A DNA stretch of 64,000 nucleotides from assembly GCF_900105865.1 (NCBI RefSeq), contig NZ_LT629804.1, forward strand, positions 930,001 to 994,000. The letters are read 5' to 3'. Under the pieces are notes generated by a model. It was not told the origin of the DNA, did not search any database, and saw nothing but the letters and a program-made list of their open reading frames with translations. Origin of the DNA: Arcanobacterium phocae (GTDB lineage Bacteria > Actinomycetota > Actinomycetes > Actinomycetales > Actinomycetaceae). Made by a program: the position numbers and the translations under genes. Position 1 is the first letter of the stretch. Every line of letters begins with the position of its first letter. This document shows positions 56,778-64,000 of this stretch, piece by piece.

Positions 56778-56890
56778 TATTTGATTGCGTGTTTACAGGT
56801 ATAGTTGTCACAGTACGTGTGTTTGGTACACATGCCACGCACAGTAGCTTTTGTTAGCTACACAATGACATAACGCCGACTCTGGTCGGC
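56778..56890 (+). promoter_or_regulatory. secY promoter region and structured leader
   Basis: A TATAGT element (56800-56805) with a poor -35 is a plausible promoter. Downstream hairpins are GTGTG/TACAC around 56818-56830, GTAGCT/AGCTAC (56844-56849, 56856-56861) and GCCGAC/GTCGGC (56875-56880, 56885-56890, loop TCTG). The last is about 45 bases before the start codon. Confidence 0.45.
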
Positions 56891-56935
56891 ATCACGCGCC
56901 CGGCCCCGGCCGGTTCCAACATCGGAGGAACTTCC

Positions 56936-58222
56936 TTGCTACACGCACTGATCTCAGCCTTCCGTACCCCAGACTTGCGAGCTAAGCTCCTCTTCACTGT
57001 GATGATCATGGTGATTTACCGTCTCGGTACTTTTATTCCAGCACCTTTTGTTTCATATAAGAATGTGACCAAATGTCTTGACGAAGCTGGTAGCGAAGGA
57101 TTACTTACATTAATCAATATGTTCTCGGGCGGAGCAATGCTCAAGCTTGCGGTATTTGCGCTCGGAATCATGCCCTACATTACGGCATCGATTATCGTTC
57201 AATTGATGAAAGTAGTGATTCCTCGGTTTGAAGAACTGTCGAAGGAAGGCCAAACTGGACAGGCTAAGCTGACTGAATATACTCGCTATCTCACGATCTT
57301 TTTGGCGATTCTGCAGTCTTCAGTTACAGTCTCCGTAGCCAATGGAGCACTGTTCCAGAACTGCACTGTCGATCCGATCCCAGAACCTTCTGCAGTTAAA
57401 TTTATTATTGCAATTTTGGCAATGACGGCAGGAACCGGTTTGATCATGTGGATGGCTGAGCTGATTACCGAGCGTGGTGTTGGAAACGGTATGTCTTTGC
57501 TTATTTTCACCGGTATCGCGGCTAACTTCCCGGCAATGCTTGGCAATATTAGCCAATCTAACCATGGCTGGTTTGGTGTGCTTATCGTACTCGGTATGTT
57601 CTTAGCAATCACGGTGGTTGTTGTTTTCGTAGAACAGTCCCAGCGTCGTATCCCAGTTCAATACGCAAAGCGCGTGGTTGGCCGTCGTACCTATGGTGGT
57701 ACATCGACGTACATCCCGCTTAAACTTAATATGGCGAATGTTATTCCAGTCATCTTTGCGTCATCGATTTTGTCGATGCCTACGATGTTTGCTCAGTTCT
57801 CAACAGCTCAGGAGGGTTGGGCTGCTTGGGTGCGTACCTACTTTGCGCCCCACTCGTTCTGGTACTTGGTTGTTTACTTCTTCCTAATCCTGTTCTTCGC
57901 GTTCTTCTACACGTCGATTACTTTTGATCCTGAAGAAGTCGCAGACAATATGAAACGTTACGGTGGATTTGTGCCTGGTATCCGTGCAGGCCAGCCAACT
58001 GCAGATTATCTGCGGTACGTCATCAACCGTATAACTTGGGTTGGTGCCCTGTATTTGGCCATTGTTGCGCTTATTCCACAGATCGTCTTTACCCAAATGG
58101 GTTTGACGACGTTCAGCTTTGGCGGAACGTCAATCATCATCCTCGTTGGTGTTGGACTACAGACTGTTAAAGACATTGATGCCCAACTCCAGCAACGTCA
58201 CTATGAAGGATTCCTACGATGA
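56936..58222 (+). CDS. secY: Preprotein translocase subunit SecY
   Basis: Protein-conducting channel, 428 residues with ten predicted membrane helices. The plug-proximal FSGGAMLKLAVFALGIMPYI and the cytoplasmic-loop region ending GVGLQTVKDIDAQL are family hallmarks. TTG start with GGAGGA upstream. Stop overlaps adk (ATGA). Confidence 0.97.
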   Translation: MLHALISAFRTPDLRAKLLFTVMIMVIYRLGTFIPAPFVSYKNVTKCLDEAGSEGLLTLINMFSGGAMLKLAVFALGIMPYITASIIVQLMKVVIPRFEELSKEGQTGQAKLTEYTRYLTIFLAILQSSVTVSVANGALFQNCTVDPIPEPSAVKFIIAILAMTAGTGLIMWMAELITERGVGNGMSLLIFTGIAANFPAMLGNISQSNHGWFGVLIVLGMFLAITVVVVFVEQSQRRIPVQYAKRVVGRRTYGGTSTYIPLKLNMANVIPVIFASSILSMPTMFAQFSTAQEGWAAWVRTYFAPHSFWYLVVYFFLILFFAFFYTSITFDPEEVADNMKRYGGFVPGIRAGQPTADYLRYVINRITWVGALYLAIVALIPQIVFTQMGLTTFSFGGTSIIILVGVGLQTVKDIDAQLQQRHYEGFLR

Positions 58223-58803
58223 GTTTTCGTTTGATTCTTACTGGAGCTCCGGGAGCAGGCAAAGGGACCCAGGCCGGTGCAGTTTCCGAAGCGCTCGGTA
58301 TTCCAGCTATTTCGACTGGTGAAATCTTCCGTGCTGAAATCGCTAACAAATCAGATATTGGTCTGGAAGCACAGCGCTACATTAGTGCAGGAAATTTGGT
58401 TCCGGATACAGTTACCAATGAAATAGTTCGCCGACGCTTGGCGCAACCCGATACAGTTAATGGTTTCTTGTTGGACGGTTATCCACGTACTCTCGAGCAG
58501 ATCGAAGCACTCGACTCTATGCTGGCAGAAAACGATCAGAGCATGGATGCAATGATTGTTATTGCTATTCCAGATGAAGAAGTCGAAGGCCGGTTGCTTA
58601 AGCGTGCGGAGATTGAGGGACGCGCTGATGATACGCCTGAGGTAATTGCACATCGTGTAGCCGTTTACCACGAAGCTACCGAACCGATTATTGAAGCATA
58701 TCGCAAGCGTGGCAAACTGGTCACTATTGATGGTATAGGTACCATCGAAGAAGTACGTTCACGAATCGTCGCCGGTGTTAAGGAAAGTCTAGGCATCAAC
58801 TGA
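58219..58803 (+). CDS. adk: Adenylate kinase
   Basis: Interconverts ATP, AMP and ADP. P-loop GAPGAGKGTQ at 8-17; AMP-site ISTGEIFRAEI and DGYPRTLEQ follow. 194 residues, the short form without a zinc LID, usual in actinobacteria. Translationally coupled to secY. Confidence 0.97.
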   Translation: MSFRLILTGAPGAGKGTQAGAVSEALGIPAISTGEIFRAEIANKSDIGLEAQRYISAGNLVPDTVTNEIVRRRLAQPDTVNGFLLDGYPRTLEQIEALDSMLAENDQSMDAMIVIAIPDEEVEGRLLKRAEIEGRADDTPEVIAHRVAVYHEATEPIIEAYRKRGKLVTIDGIGTIEEVRSRIVAGVKESLGIN

Positions 58804-58810
58804 TTGTTCT

Positions 58811-58849
58811 AAGTAAACTGCTAGCTACATTGTGGCTAGCAGTTTACTT
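58811..58849 (+). terminator. Perfect inverted repeat between adk and map
   Basis: 15-bp stem (58811-58825 with 58835-58849), 9-base loop, followed by ATATTTGCTTT. Probably a terminator with a poor U-tract, though it could be an operator for map. Confidence 0.65.
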
Positions 58850-58881
58850 ATATTTGCTTTACAAGATCGAAGGAAACTGCC

Positions 58882-59715
58882 GTGGAAAATAAAATCCAAT
58901 ATAAAACTAATGAACAAATTGTTAAGATGCGTACCGCGGGGCTGGTTGTTGCGCAAATTCACGCCGCATTGCGTGCAGCTGTTAAACCAGGGGTGACGAC
59001 GGCGGACATGGACCGAGTTGCACTGAATGTTTTGATTAGAAACGGTGCGCGTTCTAACTTTTTTGGGTACTACGATTATCCGGGCCAAATTTGTACTTCT
59101 GTTAATGATGAAATCGTGCATGGTATTCCTGGTTCGCGAGTACTTGCGCCAGGAGACTTGGTTTCTTTCGATTGTGGTGCGGTTGTTGATGGTTGGCACG
59201 CGGATGCATGTATTAGTGTTGTGGTTCCGGGCGGCGATCCGCACGTCACTGCAGCACGTGAAGAATTAAGTGCTATCACTCGGGAATCCATGTGGGTCGG
59301 TATTGCCGCAATGGCAACAGGTAAACGAGTAGGTGATATCGGTGATGCTATCGATGATTATGTGGAGTCTCTAGATGGTGAACTTCGTCCGGATATTGTT
59401 CTTGACTATACTGGCCATGGAATAGGTGATGCCATGCATCAAGATCCTGAAGTTCTCAACTATTCTATTGATGGGCGTACCCCTAAGCTAAAGCCAGGAA
59501 TGGTGCTGTGTATCGAGCCGATGCTCACCGCGGGCTATCAGGATAATCATACGCTTGCAGACGAGTGGACCGTTGTTACCGACGACGGAAAAGACGCTTG
59601 TCATTGGGAACATATGATTGCCCTTCATAAGGGCGGAATCTGGGTGTTGACAGAACCTGACGGGGGAGCGGCTGAACTAGAACGCTTCGGAATTAAGATC
59701 GCGCCGCTGGCCTAA
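58882..59715 (+). CDS. map: Methionine aminopeptidase, type I
   Basis: Removes N-terminal Met from new proteins. The five metal ligands are in place: Asp97, Asp108, His179, Glu212 and Glu243. 277 residues, no N-terminal SH3-like extension. GTG start with GAAGGAA upstream. Follows adk after a strong hairpin. Confidence 0.96.
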   Translation: MENKIQYKTNEQIVKMRTAGLVVAQIHAALRAAVKPGVTTADMDRVALNVLIRNGARSNFFGYYDYPGQICTSVNDEIVHGIPGSRVLAPGDLVSFDCGAVVDGWHADACISVVVPGGDPHVTAAREELSAITRESMWVGIAAMATGKRVGDIGDAIDDYVESLDGELRPDIVLDYTGHGIGDAMHQDPEVLNYSIDGRTPKLKPGMVLCIEPMLTAGYQDNHTLADEWTVVTDDGKDACHWEHMIALHKGGIWVLTEPDGGAAELERFGIKIAPLA

Positions 59716-59780
59716 TTTTGCAATTTTGCCTGGTCTTTGGTTTCGGCGTGACGAGATGCACGTTAAAACACCTATCGCTT

Positions 59781-59808
59781 CGCTCTACAAATCACGTATT
59801 ATAGAGCG
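59781..59808 (+). promoter_or_regulatory. infA promoter with flanking inverted repeat
   Basis: TATTAT (59797-59802) is a good -10. CGCTCTA (59781-59787) and TAGAGCG (59802-59808) form a 7-bp inverted repeat around it, an operator-like layout or a hairpin. No clear -35. The start would leave a leader of about 90 bases. Confidence 0.45.
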
Positions 59809-59898
59809 TTGGTGCCTTGTATCTATCAGTTGGTGGATCAGACATCAAACTACGGTCGCAACCGCGATCGTAGAATCGAATCGAAGTTAGCGGGAGTA

Positions 59899-60120
59899 AT
59901 GGCGAAAAAAGAAGGCGTCATTGAAATTGAAGGTGTTGTCGTTGAAGCACTGCCAAATGCAATGTTTCGCGTAGAACTAGATAACGGGCACGTAGTGCTC
60001 GGGCACATCTCAGGGAAGATGCGTCAGCACTACATCAAGATCCTTCCGGAGGACCGTGTGGTTGTTGAGCTTACGCCCTACGACTTAACACGTGGTCGTA
60101 TCGTATATCGCCACAAGTAA
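59899..60120 (+). CDS. infA: Translation initiation factor IF-1
   Basis: OB-fold A-site factor, 73 residues, [20 protein letters not shown] at the start and [11 protein letters not shown] at the end. ATG 59899 has GGGAG; an in-frame GTG-like opening at 59809 lies in the leader. Followed by rpmJ-rpsM-rpsK. Confidence 0.97.
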   Translation: MAKKEGVIEIEGVVVEALPNAMFRVELDNGHVVLGHISGKMRQHYIKILPEDRVVVELTPYDLTRGRIVYRHK

Positions 60121-60179
60121 CCCCCGTTAATAACACGTAGCTTAAACGTTGCGTTAACCGACAAAGAAAGCTAGAGACT

Positions 60180-60293
60180 ATGAAGGTCAAGCCAAGCGTT
60201 AAGCGCATTTGCGATAACTGCAAGGTTATTCGTCGGCACGGTCGAGTCATGGTTATCTGTGACAACCCACGCCATAAGCAGCGTCAGGGCTAA
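60180..60293 (+). CDS. rpmJ: 50S ribosomal protein L36
   Basis: 37-residue zinc protein with ligands Cys11, Cys14, Cys27 and His32 and the ending HKQRQG. A weak AAAGAAAG site precedes the ATG. Sits between infA and rpsM as usual. Confidence 0.97.
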   Translation: MKVKPSVKRICDNCKVIRRHGRVMVICDNPRHKQRQG

Positions 60294-60412
60294 GTCCTAC
60301 GCATTGAACAGGCATTGTCAGCGCACCGCGCATTCTTTTGGTCCGAAGGCCAAAACCCGATCGGGACGGCAATGCTCCACACCTTCGGAATGAACATATA
60401 GGAGCCACACAC

Positions 60413-60781
60413 ATGGCACGTCTATCTGGTGTCGATCTCCCTCGTGAGAAGCGAGTAGAGATTGCACTCACCTACATTTTCGGCATTGGTCACACCCGTG
60501 CGCTAGAGTCCCTCGCCGCTACTGGCGTTAATCCGGACACTCGTGTTAAGGATCTGACTGAAGATGATCTCGTCAAGCTGAAGAACCACATCGACGAAAA
60601 CTACAAGGTCGAAGGTGATCTCCGTCGTGAGATTCAGGCTGACATTCGTCGCAAGATTGAGATTGGTTCTTACCAAGGTCTCCGTCACCGCCGAGGCCTT
60701 CCGGTTCACGGTCAGCGTACCAAGACAAACGCTCGTACTCGTAAGGGTCCAAAGCGTACCGTTGCAGGTAAGAAGAAGTAA
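60413..60781 (+). CDS. rpsM: 30S ribosomal protein S13
   Basis: 30S head protein contacting P-site tRNA, 122 residues: [20 protein letters not shown], then [22 protein letters not shown] 60413 has AGGAG; the longer frame from 60338 is not conserved. Confidence 0.97.
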   Translation: MARLSGVDLPREKRVEIALTYIFGIGHTRALESLAATGVNPDTRVKDLTEDDLVKLKNHIDENYKVEGDLRREIQADIRRKIEIGSYQGLRHRRGLPVHGQRTKTNARTRKGPKRTVAGKKK

Positions 60782-60834
60782 GTAGTTCCACCTTCGGGTG
60801 TGAATCGACGATAATTTTCAGGAGATTTTAACAA

Positions 60835-61227
60835 ATGCCACCAAAGACTCAGCGTCGTCCGCGCCGCACAATGCGAAAGAACGTATTAACTGGCCAGGCG
60901 CATATTAAGTCCACGTTTAACAACACGATCGTGTCGATCACCGACCCTAATGGCGAAGTTATTGCCCAGACATCCTCTGGCATGGTTGGCTTCAAGGGCT
61001 CGCGTAAATCTACTCCATACGCTGCACAGCTTGCTGCAGAAAATGCTGCACGTCGCGCAATGGAAGCAGGTATGAAGAAGGTTGATGTTTTCGTCAAGGG
61101 TCCAGGCTCTGGTCGTGAAACTGCTATTCGTTCCCTGACAGCTTCCGGTCTTGAAGTTACCTCAATTTCTGATGTAACTCCTCAAGCACACAACGGCTGC
61201 CGTCCTCCCAAGCGCCGTCGCGTTTGA
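60835..61227 (+). CDS. rpsK: 30S ribosomal protein S11
   Basis: 30S platform protein, 130 residues, containing [18 protein letters not shown] and ending [13 protein letters not shown] in type (here [13 protein letters not shown]). CAGGAG upstream. The next gene is rpoA, with no rpsD between. Confidence 0.97.
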   Translation: MPPKTQRRPRRTMRKNVLTGQAHIKSTFNNTIVSITDPNGEVIAQTSSGMVGFKGSRKSTPYAAQLAAENAARRAMEAGMKKVDVFVKGPGSGRETAIRSLTASGLEVTSISDVTPQAHNGCRPPKRRRV

Positions 61228-61232
61228 TCAGT

Positions 61233-61331
61233 AAGGGGGTTCGTCCCCTTTCCTCGGTGACATACTTACGCAAGTGTGTCACATGTAATCGCCGGCATAT
61301 GCCGGCTGGTGGATGTCATATAGTGGGCATC
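61233..61331 (+). promoter_or_regulatory. Cluster of four inverted repeats between rpsK and rpoA
   Basis: In order: AAGGGGG/TCCCCTT with a TTCG loop (61233-61250); an 11-bp stem with loop ACGC (61257-61267, 61272-61282); the 16-base palindrome GCCGGCATATGCCGGC (61291-61306); and GGATG/CATCC (about 61311-61331). They fill most of the 122-base gap. A TATAGT hexamer lies at 61319-61324. Combined terminator, promoter and leader are possible; none is proven. Confidence 0.5.
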
Positions 61332-61349
61332 CGGTGAAAGGAAACTATA

Positions 61350-62354
61350 GTGATCATTGAACAGCGTCCTACGCTAACCGAAGATAAGCTTTCGGATACC
61401 CGTTCGCGGTTCACGCTTAACCCGCTTGAGCCAGGTTTCGGCTACACACTCGGTAACTCGCTTCGTCGTACACTGCTATCGTCCATTCCAGGCGCTGCCG
61501 TGACGTCGATTCATATCGATGGTGTGCTTCATGAGTTTTCAACCATTGAGGGCGTTAAAGAAGATGTCGCCCAGATCATTTTGAACCTCAAAGATCTGGT
61601 TGTTACTTCGGAAAATGACGAGCCAGTGCAGATGTATCTGCGCAAGGCTGGTCCAGGGGAAGTAACTGCGGCAGATATTACGCCACCAGCTGGAGTTGAA
61701 ATTCATAACCCAGAGCTGCTTATCGCAACGTTGAATGAAAAGGGCAAGCTCGAGATTGATCTGACTGTTGAACGTGGCCGTGGCTATGTTTCAGCACAGC
61801 AGAACAACTCGCCAGACTACGAAATTGGTCGTATCCCAGTTGACTCGATCTATTCACCAGTCGTGAAGGTTTCGTACAAGGTGGAAGCTACTCGTGTTGG
61901 TCAGCGTACCGACTTCGACAAACTGATCGTCGACGTCGAGACAAAGCCGTCCATGGCGCCTCGTGATGCTTTTGCTTCAGCAGGTAAGACTCTCGTTGAA
62001 CTGTTTGGTTTGACAGCTGAGTTGAACCAGGAAGTCGAAGGCCTCGAGTTGAAGGAAGCTCCTGTTGTTGAACAGCAGTCTTCTGATTTGCAACGACCAA
62101 TTACCATTCTTAACCTACCGGCACGTTCGCAGAATTGCTTGCAGCGTGAAGGTATCCATACAATCGGTGAGCTGGTGCTTCGTTCTGAGGCTGACCTGCT
62201 TGATATTCGTAACTTTGGTGCGAAGTCGATTGAAGACGTTAAGGATGAGCTGGCAAAGCTTGACTTGCGTCTAAAGGATTCACCGGCTGGTTTCATGTCC
62301 GGCTTCGGTGATGAAACGTACGGAATGCACTTCAGTGACGAAACGCAGGCCTGA
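61350..62354 (+). CDS. rpoA: DNA-directed RNA polymerase subunit alpha
   Basis: 334 residues: N-terminal assembly domain ([20 protein letters not shown] at about 28-47) and C-terminal domain (from about 250) with [17 protein letters not shown] and the DNA-contacting helix region [13 protein letters not shown] start with AAAGGA upstream. rplQ follows after 35 bases. Confidence 0.98.
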   Translation: MIIEQRPTLTEDKLSDTRSRFTLNPLEPGFGYTLGNSLRRTLLSSIPGAAVTSIHIDGVLHEFSTIEGVKEDVAQIILNLKDLVVTSENDEPVQMYLRKAGPGEVTAADITPPAGVEIHNPELLIATLNEKGKLEIDLTVERGRGYVSAQQNNSPDYEIGRIPVDSIYSPVVKVSYKVEATRVGQRTDFDKLIVDVETKPSMAPRDAFASAGKTLVELFGLTAELNQEVEGLELKEAPVVEQQSSDLQRPITILNLPARSQNCLQREGIHTIGELVLRSEADLLDIRNFGAKSIEDVKDELAKLDLRLKDSPAGFMSGFGDETYGMHFSDETQA

Positions 62355-62389
62355 AGGTCAGCGGAACAAGATAATTTTTAGGAGAAATC

Positions 62390-62857
62390 ATGCCACGTCC
62401 CGCTAAGGGTCCACGCTTGGGTGGTAGCCCAGCGCACGAGCGTCTCATCATTGCAAACCTCTGCAAGTCGCTCATTCACAATGAATCGGTCGTAACAACC
62501 GAGGCTAAGGCCAAGCGTGTTCGTCCACATATCGAAAAGCTCATCACCAAGGCTAAGAAGGGCGATACTCACAATCGTCGTCTTGCACTGAAGGTTTTGG
62601 GCTCGCGCGAAACTGCATACATTCTTTTTGAAGAGCTTGCACCAAAGTTCGCGAACCGTGAGGGTGGATACACTCGCATTGTTAAGCTTCCAAACCGCAA
62701 GGGTGACAACGCCCCAATGGCCGAAATCTCGCTCGTTCTCGAGCCAGTTTCACCAAAGCAGGCTGTTGTTAAGGAAGCTGAGAAGGCTGCTGAAAAGGCT
62801 GCTGACGAAGCCCCAGTTGCTGAAGCTGAAGAAGTCGAAGCTGCTGAAGAAAAGTGA
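62390..62857 (+). CDS. rplQ: 50S ribosomal protein L17
   Basis: 155 residues. The core [18 protein letters not shown] opening (here [14 protein letters not shown]) and [15 protein letters not shown] are standard; an acidic Ala/Glu-rich tail of about 35 residues extends beyond the E. coli length, as in other actinobacteria. TAGGAG precedes the ATG. Confidence 0.97.
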   Translation: MPRPAKGPRLGGSPAHERLIIANLCKSLIHNESVVTTEAKAKRVRPHIEKLITKAKKGDTHNRRLALKVLGSRETAYILFEELAPKFANREGGYTRIVKLPNRKGDNAPMAEISLVLEPVSPKQAVVKEAEKAAEKAADEAPVAEAEEVEAAEEK

Positions 62858-62915
62858 TGACGTTGTTCTGGCTTTTGGGCTCGTGCTCAAAGTCGGAATA
62901 GCAGATTAACTGCTT

Positions 62916-62970
62916 ATAGGTTGTGGCGGATTGAGTAATCAATCCGCCACAACCTATTATTTAGTTTTAG
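62916..62970 (+). terminator. Terminator after rplQ
   Basis: Perfect 19-bp stem (62916-62934 with 62939-62957), loop GTAA, then TATTTAGTTTTAG. It ends the infA-rplQ unit and separates it from the convergent kinase. Confidence 0.95.
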
Positions 62971-63024
62971 TGGCTGTGAAAGTTTAGGGAGTATAGCGAG
63001 GTAGTTACTAGCGTTGTTACGCTA

Positions 63025-63846
63025 TTAGTCGCAAGCGCCGCGCGTGATATGCGGGACGTATTGCCAGGTTGCGCTACCGCCTCGTGCGCCTGCTTCATAA
63101 TCTAAGAAAGTAGCCCCACGCTCGCTAAGAGATGCCCGCACCTGGTCAGTAAGTTTGAGCGCATTACCGCCACCGATGTAAAGCGTATCCCACCGGTACA
63201 TAGGCCACAGAGCGTCAATTACTTGGCTGATGTGGTGTGACCATTGCGCTGAGTCGGTGTCTGGAAGGTTGATAGCGCCGACGACGTCGTCGAACGTTCC
63301 TCCAATCGGGCTTGGGGCGTGAGACACTTCTATGTGTTCCGTAAGTCTGCCATTAACAGCAAAGGCAATGCCTAAACCAGTACCTAAGGTAAGAATAAGC
63401 TCGCTACCATGTCCCTGAATTGTTGCTGCGGCCGCAACTATGGCGTCGTTGACAACGAGCGTAGGTAGATGGCAGGCGTTCTCAACAAGTTTCTGGATAT
63501 CAGCGTTTTTCCACGCCTCTTGCAATTGTGGATCCACGTTCCCGCCCGGCCCAGCAGGACGAATGTAATGCGGGGTATGGATGACGATGCCGTCGCGCAC
63601 GATTCCGGGCATGCCGATAGTAACTCGCTGGCATGTGACGGCATGGCGCTGTGCATGCTCAATCACGGTTTCTATCATCAATTGCGGGGTGAACGGGTAG
63701 TCGACAACATCAACAAAATATGTGCCGAGATGGTTGCCCTGGCGATCTAATACGGCAGATTTAACTCGTGAGCCACCAAAATCTAGACTCAGCGTGTCAA
63801 ATCCCGAGTTGGGATCATGGGGCTGAATATGGGATCCTGCAGTCAT
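63025..63846 (-). CDS. ROK-family kinase, PpgK-like (polyphosphate glucokinase)
   Basis: Predicted sugar kinase, possibly polyphosphate/ATP glucokinase. The phosphate loop SLDFGGSRVKSAVLD matches the DxGGS..K motif, GMPGIVRDG and VNDAIVAA follow (catalytic Asp), and LTLGTGLGIAFAVNG is the second phosphate loop. The adenosine segment YIGGGNALKL is present. The start is uncertain: ATG 63846 (used here) or ATG 63882; both have TANNNT boxes 6-7 bases upstream and neither has a Shine-Dalgarno. It separates rplQ from truA, which are adjacent in many actinobacteria. Confidence 0.85.
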   Translation of the reverse strand: MTAGSHIQPHDPNSGFDTLSLDFGGSRVKSAVLDRQGNHLGTYFVDVVDYPFTPQLMIETVIEHAQRHAVTCQRVTIGMPGIVRDGIVIHTPHYIRPAGPGGNVDPQLQEAWKNADIQKLVENACHLPTLVVNDAIVAAAATIQGHGSELILTLGTGLGIAFAVNGRLTEHIEVSHAPSPIGGTFDDVVGAINLPDTDSAQWSHHISQVIDALWPMYRWDTLYIGGGNALKLTDQVRASLSERGATFLDYEAGARGGSATWQYVPHITRGACD

Positions 63847-64000
63847 GACTTCGACGCTATCGCAAAATGCGCGCTTACGCATAGATCTAAGCTACGACGG
63901 TAACCACTTTCACGGTTGGGCGGCACAACCAGGCCTAAGAACAGTACAAAACGAGCTGGAACAGGTCTTGTCGGTGATTTTTAGGCATCCGGTGATGGTA
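63845..64000 (+). CDS. truA: tRNA pseudouridine synthase A, 5' part
   Basis: First 52 codons, running off the window end. The sequence LRIDLSYDGNHFHGWAAQPG and LRTVQNELEQVL match the TruA N-terminus, which modifies U38-40 of tRNA anticodon arms; the catalytic Asp lies beyond the window. The ATG at 63845 shares the palindrome TCATGA with the divergent kinase ATG, so no intergenic space exists and its promoter must lie inside the kinase gene. Confidence 0.88.
   Translation, partial: MTSTLSQNARLRIDLSYDGNHFHGWAAQPGLRTVQNELEQVLSVIFRHPVMV

Noticed and set aside
1..64000. CRISPR arrays, insertion sequences, prophage, rRNA genes
   Set aside because: No regularly spaced repeats, transposase or phage motifs, terminal inverted repeats with target duplications, or rRNA sequence were seen on either strand.

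Overview
The window is a chromosomal stretch from a low-to-mid GC actinobacterium, most likely of the Actinomycetaceae (Arcanobacterium/Trueperella-like; the genus is inferred from gene order, protein character and a GC content near 50 %). Diagnostic actinobacterial features are a WhiB regulator, the MtrAB-LpqB phosphorelay, DUF3499 and DUF5719 proteins, a TIGR03089 protein, a PpgK-type glucokinase, an RpoC with the long charged coiled-coil insertion, frequent GTG/TTG starts, and several apparently leaderless genes. I see no phage, insertion sequence, CRISPR array, rRNA or plasmid sequence; nearly everything is vertically inherited core.

Left part (1-18 kb): a class III adenylate cyclase with an Rv1264-like N-terminal half, a two-component system, then a cell-envelope/division block: two LytR-CpsA-Psr proteins and a TIGR03089 protein on the minus strand, and WhiB, a large polytopic GT2 glycosyltransferase and a DUF5719 protein on the plus strand. 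A zincin-fold protein lacking its HExxH motif and a DUF3499 protein follow from a divergent, apparently leaderless promoter pair. MtrA-MtrB-LpqB-ComF are tightly coupled and are followed by the hibernation factor HPF. As I recall it, the order resembles the mycobacterial Rv3267-Rv3241c region.

Middle (18-31 kb): ferredoxin-NADP reductase, YajQ, tRNA-Tyr/Thr/Met, L33, MurB, two overlapping alpha/beta hydrolases with adenosine deaminase, a leaderless phosphotransferase-fold gene, a frameshifted two-helix membrane protein, an aspartate-type aminotransferase, then tRNA-Trp-secE-nusG-rplK-rplA and uridine kinase.

Right part (31-64 kb): the transcription/translation core: rplJL (with an L10-type leader and attenuator), rpoBC, a lone Aer-like PAS protein, rpsL-rpsG-fusA-tuf, the complete S10-spc cluster (rpsJ to rplO), secY-adk, map, infA-rpmJ-rpsM-rpsK-rpoA-rplQ (no rpsD), a PpgK-like kinase and the divergent 5' end of truA. 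No wholly new system is evident. The best leads are nested RNA structures upstream of rpsL, hpf, secY and rpoA, the leaderless divergent pair at 11.85-11.9 kb, the catalytically degenerate zincin, the Aer-like PAS protein, and the uncharacterised GT2/DUF5719 pair inside the WhiB-MtrAB envelope block.
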